Assembly (NCBI GenBank): GCA_963513935.1
Contig: OY740768.1
Coordinates: 13,065,993 to 13,129,992, forward strand
Direction: 5' to 3'
Length of the DNA stretch: 64,000 nt
Source: Aphrophora alni
Taxonomy: Eukaryota; Arthropoda; Insecta; Hemiptera; Aphrophoridae
Both the position numbers and the translations under genes were made by a program. Below, piece after piece: positions 1-12,283 of this stretch; the first letter of the stretch is position 1, and each line of letters begins with the position of its first letter. A model generated the notes under the pieces. That model was not told the DNA's origin, made no database searches, and saw nothing but the letters and a program-made list of their open reading frames with translations.

Positions 1-99
1 CCCTAGGTATTGTGTAGCTCGGAGATCAGTTCTGTGTATGTTCCAGTAGATATGAAGAGTTGGTGTTTTTTTTTAGTTAACACTAAAACAAAATTAATT

Positions 100-290
100 T
101 GTAAAATAACTTCCACTCACTACCGTGTATTTAGAGTGGGCCCTTTCTCCACTCTGCCATAGGTTGGAAAGAACTAAATTGCACAGTAAAACTTACTTCA
201 AGGTGAGGATTCGAACCCACAATCAGGTGATGTACTTGATCAGAGAAACAACGTCTTTTGCCTAGTGACTATTAGGATACTTAGGGAAAA
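100..290 (-). repeat. tRNA-derived SINE-like repeat, copy 1 (R3)
   Basis: On the minus strand the segment contains GGTTCGAATCC, an exact match to the RNA polymerase III B-box of tRNA-derived SINEs, within GTGGGTTCGAATCCTCACC. A related but more decayed copy lies at 28,500-28,640. They share the tract AAGAACTAAATT with CACA(G/A)AAA beside it, AACAACGT and ATACTTAGG in the same order. The A-box is not clear. A real tRNA is unlikely because no cloverleaf forms around the B-box. Known biology: SINEs of this type are moved by a partner LINE. Confidence 0.5.
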
Positions 291-1757
291 AAAAATCTTT
301 TTTTCACAACATTGGAATAATCTTGCGGAGTTCCTAGTGATTAACTAAAAAATTGCTTTAACTATGACATTCCGAACCCTAAACTAATGTAGCTTGATTT
401 TCTCTACTGACACTTGAACAACAAATTCGGTTATCACACTCTCTTTAGTTCTTCTGATGTTCCTTCAGAAGAATAATAATGTTGATACAATAATTATTGA
501 CCTTGAAAAATCTAAAATATTCCATCAGCGTCCACCTCAAAGTTATAAACATACGAAAGTAGGTACTATTTGAGGTTAAGATTTCTCCTTCCCCTCAACT
601 CTCTGGTTGACTTTCACCCACGGTAAAACACCTTCTATCAATACACACACACTATATTCTATCGTTAAAGTCATTTGACAATGGTGGATTCTTCATGTTA
701 TTGGTATGGTTTAACCCGGCTTTCTTAATGATTTTTATATAGAAAAACTAATACAGGACGTTCGAGAGTATAAATCAACATCACTTATCAAGTGACTGAG
801 CTAGAACAAATAAGCTGCAACATAGCCTAGAAACCTAGAGAAATTAAACTTGTAAACTGATAAATGAACCCAGATCTATTTGGTCTGACCAGGCTTAGCT
901 TTATGCCTGGACTCTTTTCTCAATTTACTAAGACCTAGGCTACTAGACTGTGTTGTCGTTTTTATTTATTTCATGATCTAAGTTTATCATTTGATAAAGG
1001 AAGTTGATTTGTTTTCTGTTTTGACTTTATTAAGAAAATAACAGTTTTATATCTTTAAAATACATATTTTTCATAATACGCATATTTAAACTTTTTTTTT
1101 TTTAATTTACTAAAAAATGAAAAACCATAAATTCAACACGATTATTGCTGCATTCTACGATTTTTTTTTCATTTGACGCAAATATAAACGTTGAACGTCA
1201 AAGATAAAACGAAAGTGTGAGAAGGCCCAGGATATAAATTCCTTGTCTCTGTATTATTAAGAGAAATTCTTTTAATAAAATGCCTGTATTTGAGTGAATG
1301 ATTTCCCACTAATAGAGATGTCAGTTCCTTCTGCCGTTTAATGCTTTCCGATTCTTTTCTTAAAATGGAATTTATTAAATAAGAACTGCAGGAAGTCAAT
1401 GGCTTCAGTCTTTTAATGGAATTCTGTAGTACGGACATTTAAACTACGTTCGTCCAACAGGGAATATAAATACAGAAATATATATGTATTACAAAATCTC
1501 TATAATTAACATGACAAAATAATAAATCACAAATTCAATAAATTATGCAAACAAATTGTATAACTTTCGCACACTCTTATTTGTAAAACCAACCACAAAC
1601 GAAAAATAAATTTGTTGCCTTATCACCAAAAGTACCTATAACCTACTTATAATAATTTTTGTTTAATAATAATTCTCTAATTAGATTAGAATTTCTTCAA
1701 TATCAGTTTCTCATCTATGAAAATTGAAATAATAATAAATCTTGTAGCACAACATAC
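291..1757. other. AT-rich intergenic DNA, nothing recognised
   Basis: No long open frame with recognisable content. A minus-strand 89-codon open frame at 1,169-1,438 shows no motif I know and is probably chance. Confidence 0.5.
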
Positions 1758-1908
1758 CTTTCCAGACGGCTTTTCCAAATGTGATCAGTACATTGAGTAC
1801 CACCAATTATTGTAGCTCCACATTTTGCTAGGTAGAGACAGTATCTTTTTGAGCCTCAAACAGGTTTGAATCTTACAGTTTCCACACATCAAGATACCAG
1901 CAGGAGAA
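1758..1908 (-). pseudogene. Possible decayed exon of unknown gene
   Basis: Read on the minus strand, a 151-nt block is bounded by a good splice acceptor (pyrimidine-rich TTTCATTTCTTTAG) and a good donor (AAAG|GTATGT). All three frames contain a stop. Two frames joined by a shift give protein-like text rich in Cys and Trp: a first part with SCWYLDVWKL, then YLAKCGATIIGGTQC and DHIWKSRLER. This looks like an old coding exon with frameshift and stop. I do not recognise the family. Chance splice-like borders are the main alternative. Confidence 0.25.
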
Positions 1909-2077
1909 CTAAAGAAATGAAACAGTGATTATAAATTTGTTAAATTTAATTGATTTACAGAAAATCTAGCTTATAATACACTCTCAGATCTTTAATTTAA
2001 CAACCGCCACAATCCACTGTGGTAATGTGAACAATATTTTTGGTGGAAAAAACCATTCTTGACTAGCGGAGGTTTCG

Positions 2078-2335
2078 ATTATGTGTAGATACATCCTCAG
2101 GGGCTCACTCATATTGACTGCGGGTGTGGCTGACAAGAGGATCCTAGCTGGATCTACACTTTTTACACGTATTCTCGGGTAAGATCCCTCTCTTTCATCT
2201 CTGATTTCAGGTCTCCCTTAACCAACTCTTGTTTTCGTTCGATCCTCCTGCTATTAGAGTTATTATTTATACTCTTTTTCTTTCTTTTTTAATAAGACGA
2301 TGATGACCGGAAAGGCTTTTCGCCTTTAAACAACA
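2078..2335 (-). repeat. Dispersed repeat R1, copy 1 (minus)
   Basis: Reverse complement of the R1 family seen at least ten more times in this window. Recognisable R1 landmarks in reverse are AGGATCCTAGCTGGATCTAC, GATCCCTCTCTTTCATC, CCAACTCTTGTTTTC and AAAGGC...CCTTTAAACAACAAGG. The last gives one family end as GTTGTTTAAAGGCGAAAAGC, which contains a short AAGGCGAAAAGCCTT stem. R1 is about 230-260 bp with a B-box-like GGTTAGATCC on its minus strand, so a SINE is possible but not shown. Confidence 0.6.
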
Positions 2336-2720
2336 AGGAAAATATATGTAGACACGTTCATTTGTTCATCACTTACAAATATCTTTCTTTACTAAATCAA
2401 ACGATTTGAAATAATTTTAAGTTTTGAGGAAAGGAAATTTATCTTCAAGTGTCCGGTAAATACGAGAACATGGCTGAATTACAAAGGCGGTTTAGAAGGA
2501 TCCAGCAATATTACTTTTAGTAGAATTTGAAGTGAATGGAACTATCCAAGACGTCTTTGAAGAGCATTCGGTTAGACCACGTCCTCCAGTCCAAGAAGAG
2601 AAGCAAAGTTGTTGGAAAGTTAGCAAATATGAGTTTTGTAAGAGTGAGAAAGGAATTGATTAATAGAATGTCCATTGTATTAAATGCAGCAATTACGATA
2701 GATTTGTTTTCTACATAAAT

Positions 2721-4009
2721 TCACTCTTTGTGTTGAATATGTTGAATCATTGAATACAATCCAGATCTGAGTGGTGAAGTTTGTGATACGTCCGACAAAA
2801 TGAACACAGGATACACAGTTACCAAACAATACTGTCGGGAACGATGTGGCAACATTGTAAATGGTGAATTAATGAAAACAATTAAACTTACTAGGGTATA
2901 ACTGATCAGTCTCTAGTCCATCATGCCACGTATTTGACAGTATTTAGGGAATGAGGATTTTTAGTTTTAACAAAATGAAGAATCTTCTACCTACTAACCT
3001 AATGAAAGTGACAAACAGATAGACAAAGAGTAGCATTGTTTTCCCCTGCTAACATAATAAATATTATGTTATTCTTTTATATGAAAACACTTCTAAGATT
3101 AGCTTTACAGCACAAACTAGAAACAACCAATCAAACAATGAAAGCGAATGTATTCTGATAATATTGGAAATGATTCCTTATATTTTTTAAATTGGGTCAG
3201 TTCTGTAAAAATTCTAACATTAGCATACTTTAATTTATTTTCAAACCACGTAAATTATGAGATATCTAAGGTGATTCTGGAAAACAGATAATTCAGTGAG
3301 ATTTTTTTCTGCAACAGTAAATAATTGGAATCATGATTCAGTTGTGACGTCACAATTCTAGTACAGATACTTCAAAACACTGAATATTTAAACATATCCT
3401 TGTAAGACCACAATGACTCGTAATATTACAACAAATCTTAAAATGACTTATTATACGAACGTTATTCGTGCCAATGTTAACAAAATAAATAACTTTGACA
3501 CCTGTAGGTTTTAACTCTTTCCTTAATTGTAAAATTAAAGTTTAAAACTCATTTACAATAAAAAACAATTATCGTCCAAATTTGATGCACTTAATAACTA
3601 TACAATTAACATCTTAATCTACTACTTATTCTAAGTACATAGTTAAATACAAGTTACTTATTCTACAATGTCTTAATCTAAAATAAAAAAATATGAATGC
3701 ATCAGAATTTTTATTTATTTTTTTTTTTTTACTTTTAATTATTTTGATAAAATGCTCCAGCTAACTAAAATTTATTGTTATTTATTAATTAAATTTACAT
3801 TCTCTTGAAGGGTTCGTTAGGTTCTTTTGTAACTATAATTTACTTAAAATATAAAATAGAATTTGGTGGTAGTTTGTTTAATTGAAATTGTCTATTAATT
3901 TGTACTTATCGACTCTGAAGTTCTATTACAGCTCCAATGTCCCCGGTTCCTTGAACGTGGTTCCCGCGTAGACTGCCAGTAGATGGATTGATTTGCCTTA
4001 ATCTTTTCG
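2721..4009. other. AT-rich intergenic DNA, nothing recognised
   Basis: Apart from short poly-A and poly-T runs I see no gene, repeat or motif that I can support. Confidence 0.5.
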
Positions 4010-4014
4010 ACGAA

Positions 4015-4250
4015 TCTTCTTTTCTTCATACACTTTTATTTTCACACACTTTTGTGACGACGATTACTTTTTAATTTATTCGATGATTATTCCTGTTCAA
4101 ACACTTGTAGAACGACGCTATTACTCACACACTTTTATGACGACGACTCTTTTTAACTTATAAACGACGATTATCTTTTAATTATACTTCGAAGATTATT
4201 ATTAAACACTTGTACAAAACGACGCAGTTACTATTTAATTTCGACGGTTG
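4015..4250. repeat. Degenerate short tandem repeat
   Basis: Several diverged units of about 50-65 bp share a core of CACACACTTTTGTGACGACG followed by ATTA(C/T)TTTTTAATTTATTCGA. Cores begin near 4,043, 4,128 and 4,150, and weaker ones (ACACTTGTA..AACGACGC) near 4,100 and 4,206. The unit is neither coding nor palindromic. Minisatellite-like. Confidence 0.5.
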
Positions 4251-5548
<1,298 letters not shown>

Positions 5549-6249
5549 AGGTTACTTCTCTTATGATATAAACTCTTCTTTAGTTTAAATTCGTCGAAAA
5601 CAGAAAACAAGGGTTTTTTTTTTATTAATAATTCTTATACCGGAAGACTAAAAGGTTATAGTAGTCTTACATTGAGTTACCTAAGTACTAAAAATACTAT
5701 TGAATGTTTGAGACATCTACAGTAAGATGACAAGGATTGATAAAGCAAATAAACAATAGAAACTTAAAACAATGGCGGGAGGGTAAACAAATATTGTTTT
5801 ATGTCTGGCTGTTGACATAGCTTGGCCTCTACGACATCATTGTCAATAAATAAGGGCATATTATTGTACTTTAGTTGCTTCCATTTTCTTATTAATAAGG
5901 TCAACATTATAAAACGACAGTGGAAATATTTTACTTTAAAATATAATAATCCAACCAAATGAAAGACGTCTAGCCTTCGCACTCAGACTTCGCTACCTAT
6001 CCTAGCTCTCTACTTTTGCTACTATGCTTGTCAACATCGTAACTTTTCAGACCTCTCAACGGCAATTAATTAAACCATAAACCTCGCACACATCAAACAA
6101 GATTGCTAGCTACCAATCCAACAGTTGGGCTCGATGGTTTGCCAACTTTAAAATGACAATATCTGCCAGCCTGTAACTACTGTTGTATTCTTAAAACAAT
6201 TTAAGGAAAGATTTTTTTTCCTTATTATTTAAACTCTCGTCATAACCGT

Positions 6250-6480
6250 CTTTTAAAAAAAGGGTAGTAACGAACATAAAATAAAGACCCCTATCCCTCG
6301 AATAACCTAATAGCGCAGTGTCGGAAAGAGAAAGAGAGGGATCTAACTCAAGACTAGATTAGAAGTGTAGTGTACTAGGGTTTCATGATATTGCCAAACC
6401 GTTCTTACTAAAGTGAGGTCCCTGAGGACAAAAGTCCTTACACCCTCCGTGGTGTCACATACCATATGGAGCGCTAGTTA
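6250..6480 (+). repeat. Dispersed repeat R1, copy 2
   Basis: Contains GAACATAAAATAAAGACCCC, CCTCGAATAACCTAATAGCG, GTCGGAAAGAGAAAGAGAGG, GATCTAACTCAAGACTAGAT and a 3' TGAGGTCCCTGAGG. The order of these blocks matches the other R1 copies. Little has been lost compared with the family consensus except the central GAACAAGAGTTGGTCAAG block. Confidence 0.65.
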
Positions 6481-6724
6481 ACCAACTGTATTTTTCATGA
6501 GAAATGATAAAAGTGATTGATAAATATTTCTTCATGATTCACAATTGTAGAAATGTCGATTTTGATCAAAGTAAGCAACAAAAAAATTAACTTATTTCGT
6601 TTTTATTTATGACTTTTCCCCAAAAAAGTTTTCGAATGAGAAAAATAGGTACAATAATAATACGCAATAAAATGAGAAATTATCTACAAAGACATTAATA
6701 TTTTTTAATCGAAAAACCTTAAGG

Positions 6725-6920
6725 TCAAAAAAGAAGAGAAAGACATAAAATAAAGACCGTTGACTTTTAAATACTCTAATAGCATCAAGGTCGGAAGAAA
6801 AAAAAAGTTTGTCAAAAAAGACCTGATAGGAAAGACTAAAGAGAGGGATGTATTCCTACACTACATGAAAAACGAGAGTAGTTCCAGCTAGCGTCACTCG
6901 GGAGTGCCATCCCTTTACTC
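6725..6920 (+). repeat. Dispersed repeat R1, copy 3
   Basis: Shows GACATAAAATAAAGACCG, TACTCTAATAGCATCAAGGT, CGGAAGA, GACCTGATAGGAAAGA, GAGAGGGAT and a 3' TCCAGCTAGCGTC followed by CTCGGGAGTGCCATCC. It lies about 475 bp from copy 2 in the same orientation. Confidence 0.65.
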
Positions 6921-6935
6921 GTCAGATATTATTTT

Positions 6936-8139
6936 ATCTTAAATCTGTATATTCTGACATTATTATGTATAACTCTACATGATATTTTTTATAATAATGT
7001 ATTTCATCAATACTTTTCTTTGATTTTTATTTCCGCTAATTTTTGTTACACTCAGCTTATCATTGTTCTTGTTCTGTCCTAGGTTCTTAACCTTTAATGA
7101 CCTTAATCACCTACATGATTATACACCATGACAGTTTATCCCCTTCTTGTAAAGTTTTTTTTTTTTCATGCAACATGTAAATTAAATGATGAGTATTGCA
7201 GGTTGACACTTCTCTTGGATATAAACTTATTTGTGGATTATAATGATGTTGGGAATTTTATTAAAATTATTCTCTTTAGTTTTCGATTAAAGAAAATTGT
7301 AAATACAACTTTTTTCATCTCTTTAGTAAGTAAATGTTTTAGTTTGAAATGTAATTTTTGTTTGTTTTCATAAGTTCGGAATTCAAAATATTCTCATTTA
7401 CAAGGGTAAAATCAGAGTGACCTTTTTGATTGAGTAAAATAAGTTACAAATGCAAAACAATTTTATCACTATAATAAAATACCAGCTTCACAGGAAGTAA
7501 CATAACCTCCTCTCTCCAACTCAAGTTGTTATGTTTTCACTAACATATTTCATACCGTGCTCACATAAACAAGTGCGTGTTGTAAGTGCAAAGAATTAAT
7601 AATTCGTAGACACGGACATTTATATTTTCTGTTGCACCACCTCGAGAATTGCATGCAGCATACCATCATTTCAAATGCTTGTTTCAGCACGTAGAAAAAT
7701 ATCAACACGTCAAATAATATATATAATAAACGCCACACAAAAATTGCAATAACTTTCTCACACAACTTTTTACAAAACCATAATAAAAACAGTTTATACA
7801 GTATCTCCAAATATATATTTTTATACTATTTACGAATACGTGAAAAAATGATAAATAATTTTTAAAAAATTATGACTGACGTCATACAATTTTGGTTTGT
7901 ATGATGAGCTTTACTAACCATTGAACCAATGCTTTACAATAAAAATCGATCAGTATATTTAAAATGGCTTACGATTTTCACATTAAAAAAAAAATGATTG
8001 ATAATTATTTTTAAATCAGACTTTTAACACCGTCTCACAATAACCTATTTTGTGTACATATAAAAGATACAAACAATTTTAAAGAAACGTTTTGTCTACA
8101 TAAAACAAATTAGGAATATAACATAGTAATTAATGTTGT
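6936..8139. other. AT-rich intergenic DNA, nothing recognised
   Basis: No recognisable genes. Short poly-T and poly-A runs only. Confidence 0.4.
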
Positions 8140-8330
8140 TGTTTTTTCGTTGTTGTTTAACAGCAAAACATCACTCAGTCATCATCGCCTTATTAAAACA
8201 AAGGAAGAAATTAATGTAAAATAAAAACCCCTAGCCATCGACTACTTTAATAACATCAGGGTCGGAAGATAACAAGAGTTGGTCAAGAGAGAACTGATAG
8301 AAAATATAAAAGAGAGGGGTCCCTCTGTAT
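8140..8330 (+). repeat. Dispersed repeat R1, copy 4
   Basis: Shows GTTGTTTAACAGC, TCATCATCGCCTTATTAAA, AAAATAAAAACCCCTAGCC, TAACATCAGGGTCGGAAGAT, AACAAGAGTTGGTCAAGAGA and AAAGAGAGGGGTCCCTC. This copy keeps the 5' portion with the TTGTTTAA start also seen in copy 1. Confidence 0.65.
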
Positions 8331-9149
8331 TACACTCACTTTACTGATCCCCGGAAAGGACTTGTAAAATAAATAAGAACATACCCAGTAATCGTTTTTA
8401 TTTACACATCATTCTAATTTATCATTTAAACTTGGTTTTACTGTGTAGAATTCAAAATGGCGTGTATTTGAAAAAGGTTTTTCGAAGTTTACAAGGATCT
8501 ACATGAGCCTGTGGCTCATTTTGTATATATAGGGATCTGCATATTATACCATTGCTAAAAGCGACTAACATGCAGTCCACAAAAACAGTACAAGAAGTTC
8601 GTAATTGTCAAGTCATTATATCAGCTGTTTTCTAAATATATTTAAAACAACGAAATAATTATTGACATGTTTTAAAGAAAAATTGTTTATTGACCCCAAA
8701 CCCAAACCTGACTTTTTTTCCATAGCAGATTTGTATCACCATCTCAAGACTTCCTATTTAACAGATCAGAAAGTTCAATCGATATATTGCTTTAAACGTT
8801 TTTCCCTACCTGCATTAATAATATTCTCATTTAGGTGATTGTGCCTCGTGAGATATTATTACTTGACATGAATCGATAACCCACAAAACCAATTGAATCT
8901 ATTGAGACAATATCTACACGCCTGTACAAAATTATCGAAATTTATAGTAATTTAATTTTAAAGTATATGTTTGTAGTTAAATTTGTTTCTTTTGCCTAAT
9001 TATGAATAGAAAATAAACGATAAAACATTTTAAAATATTCTTTTCCTGTTGCTGAAATTGAAAACAGTCTAATAGAGAACAAATTAAAACCAAAATAAAA
9101 TTCATTTTAAAAATAAACCCAATCTGTTTTAGACGATTTTTAATTTTTT

Positions 9150-9275
9150 TGTGGTAAAGTCACTAGCTCTTATAACAGCCGGTAGTCTTCTCCATCCAGC
9201 TGATGAAGTATAGAATATTTTTCTGAGATATGTTCTCACAGTGTTCTTTTACAACGTCCCATAATTCAACATGTT
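9150..9275 (-). pseudogene. Tc1/mariner transposase C-terminus, degenerate
   Basis: Read on the minus strand, one frame gives HVELWDVVKEHCENISQK. After a frameshift it continues GWRRLPAVIRA followed by DFTTKK. This is the pattern of the end of Tc1-like DDE transposases: (N/Y)LWD(V/L)(V/L)K..., a helix, then MPRRL.AVI.A(K/R)GG.T. The catalytic acidic residues would lie upstream and are not recognisable. With at least one frameshift and no start it is a dead fragment. The match is by memory of the family, so confidence is moderate. Confidence 0.45.
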
Positions 9276-9640
9276 TAATGAAAGTTGGCCTCTTGTTTGA
9301 ACAGGATTCTTAAGGGCGTTTCTTTCGGACTAAATTTAGAGGTTTACGGAGAGAGTAGTGCAGTTCTTAGTCGCGACACTCATTCCCTGACAGTCGGTCA
9401 ACGCTGAAGCAGAATTCGTCCAGGCGTTATCGTCTGTCAGCCCAATAAAGGGCGCAAAATGCAATACATTCTCTTCGTATTTATTCTTGGCCATTCAGAG
9501 GTTATCTAGGCGCACTCACTAGGTCTATACCGCCTTCTCAAAACCAAGAGAGTAATGCACCTAAATTCACTAGTACTTGGTCTCAATCACGTATCTTACG
9601 TAAGGTAGTTTGCTCAGCGCTTGTTTTATGTTTCAATTTT
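9276..9640. other. GC-richer block of unknown nature
   Basis: This segment is clearly richer in G+C than its flanks. It contains a short inverted pair CTGACAG (9,398) ... CTGTCAG (9,434). All frames carry stops. It may be the rest of the neighbouring Tc1-like element or a different old element; I cannot name it. Confidence 0.3.
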
Positions 9641-10529
9641 AACTTCACAAATCCTATTAAATTATGAAACCTTTTGCACTCATTTATTAAATAATTAATC
9701 CTTTCTCGTAAAGAAATCTTTTCAAACTTAATAATTATTAATTTATATAGAAATATTTAACATTTATATCAACAAAAACGATCACAGAACTTTAACTTTA
9801 AACTGTGATTCCTTTACAAATATCGCAGAGACTTTGACTTTATATTTGTATTAAAACTGTGATTTTATTCTCTGTTAACTTACTTTCACCTTAAACCGAT
9901 GTAGACTTTTTCAAAGAAATATCACTTTTGAGTTAAAACAGTTTTGGTTTATGGTGTCTGCCTGTTTATCATCTGTTCAGCTCAAACTAGAGGACTAATT
10001 TTCATCACATTTCCCTTGCGGGAATTGTGTATATCGATATGTCTTTTTCAATTCTTCTAAAATTTGGAAAGTTCAGGAATATTGAAAGAATTCAAACTCT
10101 GACATTTCTATGAGCGACAAGGACTTTGATATTGACACTTACTGCGGCAATGGAAATTAAATCAAAACATAATTTAATTAAAGAAAATGATAAAAATTTA
10201 AATACAGGATTCTGCCCATGAGTTGCACCAATATATTTGCAATAGGGAAGCTGAATATTTACATGGTATAGACCATACATACAGAATTACTAATACAGTA
10301 ATATGAAGGAGGTTGTAGCAAGCTGGTTAAGGCTAACCAATTGGAGTCAGTAAAATAGAAATAACAGAAAAGGGTTCACCGATATACGATAACTGTGATC
10401 CGATATGTACGTATGCTGTTGAAGTGAATCGATTGGTGTAAGTATACAGGTTTAATTAGTTGTTTGTTACGATACCTTCTGGTAAATTAAAATGTCAGAT
10501 CTATCCTGGGAGAACAGTTAGAATACGTT
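9641..10529. other. AT-rich intergenic DNA, nothing recognised
   Basis: No supported genes. The last 200 bases are less AT-rich and may be the 5' continuation of the retroelement remnant that follows, but I could not read reverse transcriptase motifs in them. Confidence 0.35.
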
Positions 10530-11160
10530 AGATGCTACACAGGTGGCTCCAGGATTGAAGACAAGGAATTAACTGAGACAGAGTTGTACATACCAAGTCC
10601 TTCTATTTGGAGGAGTACAATACAGTCTTCCCATCAAAGGTCATTGCAATCTTACATTATGCATGACTATATGAACTCAGAACAACTAGAGTTAGCAAGT
10701 TTCTTTGACAGTCAGGTGGCATTGGGTTGCCTCTAATATCGGCAACTGAACACTTTACTGAAATGACTGATATGGGATCAACAGAGATGAGTGCACTTAG
10801 CTATAAGAGGAGACCACCCATGACACCGATTATATCAGAAACTAAGTGCAGAATACTACCTGTAGAATGAATTTATAAAAAGCACCTAAGTAGGAGGAAT
10901 GCATGGACTGGTGAGAGGGTTCGATAAGACACGTTGAATAGCGATGATCTAATGCTTGGTCTGTTGACACCCCATTGTTCCTTGAATAGACATCTCAACG
11001 TTACAGGTAGTTGACCCATCTTACGATATTTGAAGGAGTATTTAATCATAAAGTCACATTTTAAAGGGCTACTCCGAGTGGTAGGTGCTTGGATCTGTGG
11101 ATCCGATATATTTAGAGCAAACGCTAAGGACGTAATAAGGTTCTCCAGTGCTACAGTTAA
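10530..11160 (+). pseudogene. Non-LTR retrotransposon RNase H and C-terminus, decayed
   Basis: Plus-strand text, read across frameshifts, follows the order of the RNase H region at the end of Jockey/I/R1-group pol proteins. CYTGGSRI (10,532) corresponds to the first catalytic YTDGS motif with Asp changed to Gly. EEYNTVF..KVIAILHYA matches the second, Glu-containing block (usual EYNTVFQAEV.AI) with the Glu replaced. FDSQVALG matches the DSQAAL motif. SDDLMLGLLTPHCSLNRHLNVTG (10,944-11,008) matches the downstream LLTGHCSLRRHL block, and GSDIF...A.DVIRF near 11,098-11,140 matches the extreme C-terminus. Several stops and shifts show it is dead. The longest minus-strand open frame here (112 codons) is a shadow. 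Confidence 0.6.
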
Positions 11161-12152
11161 TTGTTCTTGAGTATGTATACAAAAAAAAAGTAAATAACAT
11201 CTTTCGAACAACGCTTCTTATTCCACATGCTCAGATATTGATCCAGTAAACACATCTGTTGTAAAATAAAAAGTTTTAAATTTAGTTTAAATAAGTGTGA
11301 CACAGTAATCCAATTTTCCGTATTGCTTTCTTTGTGTAAAATATAAAACAAAACTATCGACTTCACAAAGCCGTATTATTGCATTACTTAAACAAAGGCA
11401 ACACTCTTTAGTATGACAAGGCAATTAGTTGTACAGGTACATGTAATTAAAACTATCTTTCATTCAGTGATATTATTTTGAGAGTTTAAAGAAAACTTTA
11501 TGTGATGGTATTAATACCTTCGTAAAATTCATATTAGTATAAGTATAATACAAATCATCGCAATCTCCCTCATAGAGACGTGGACGCTAAATACTAAGAA
11601 ATATTCATCGATCCAACTCATTCGAAGGATGTTGCCATTTCTTATCTCGCTGTATAGTATTAGTGAACGTTTTAGCGATCACAATTTTGGTCCGAACTAG
11701 CTATAAATTATTTATGTATGATTTGTTTTAAAAAATTATTGAACAAGCTATTTTACCATAAAAAAATAGTCAATATATTTTTAAATTTTGACGATGTTCG
11801 TTTTTCAAAAATAATTTTCATCTTAACAGCACACGACATTCCTTTGTACAACTTGAATATCTGAAATGACCTCCTCCCCCGTGCTTTGTACCATAGAATA
11901 TAAAAATTGATATTGTAAATATATCGTAAATATTAGGGAAAAATTCATCTAAAATAAATGGAATTTTTTTTTTCGTATAATACAATGGTCAATATAGAAT
12001 TATCTGTCAGTTTCTTCCTACTTTTAAATAAATAAGCTAACTAAAATGTAAGGTTTCGATAAAACCACATAAAGTCCTGAAAGTACACCACAATACATTT
12101 ACAGAATTGTTGACAATATTTTACGTGTTTACGAGTCAAGTAAATAATCACT
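11161..12152. other. AT-rich intergenic DNA, nothing recognised
   Basis: No supported gene or repeat. Confidence 0.4.
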
Positions 12153-12283
12153 TCATAGTATATTTCATCACTAGGACCAAAGTGAAGCTTTTCGATACCA
12201 CCTCAAGTTGAACAGCCGAGGCGGAGCCGAGAATGAGCGAGGATCGAAAAGCTTCGATTGGTCCAAGTGATGAACTATATTTT
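12153..12283. repeat. Imperfect palindrome with about 42-bp arms
   Basis: The left arm (12,155-12,195), with TTTCATCACTAGGACCAA and GAAGCTTTTCGAT, pairs with the right arm (12,242-12,283), with ATCGAAAAGCTTCGATTGG and TCCAAGTGATGAACTATA. Between them is a 45-nt GC-rich spacer with CCGAGGCGGAGCCGAG. It has the form of a small foldback element, or of a pair of inverted Penelope-like termini. No target duplication is clear. Confidence 0.65.

Noticed and set aside
205..240. Possible tRNA gene on the minus strand (GGTTCGAATCC)
   Set aside because: B-box only; no acceptor or anticodon stems. Interpreted as SINE-like.
2440..2718. Plus-strand frame with LDHVLQSKKRSKVVGKL and an alternative frame with FEEHSVRPRPPVQEE
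   Set aside because: It faintly resembles the start of a mariner transposase, but neither frame lines up with family motifs well enough to call.
10873..11211. 112-codon minus-strand open frame
   Set aside because: The recognisable retroelement motifs run on the plus strand through the same bases, so this is a shadow.
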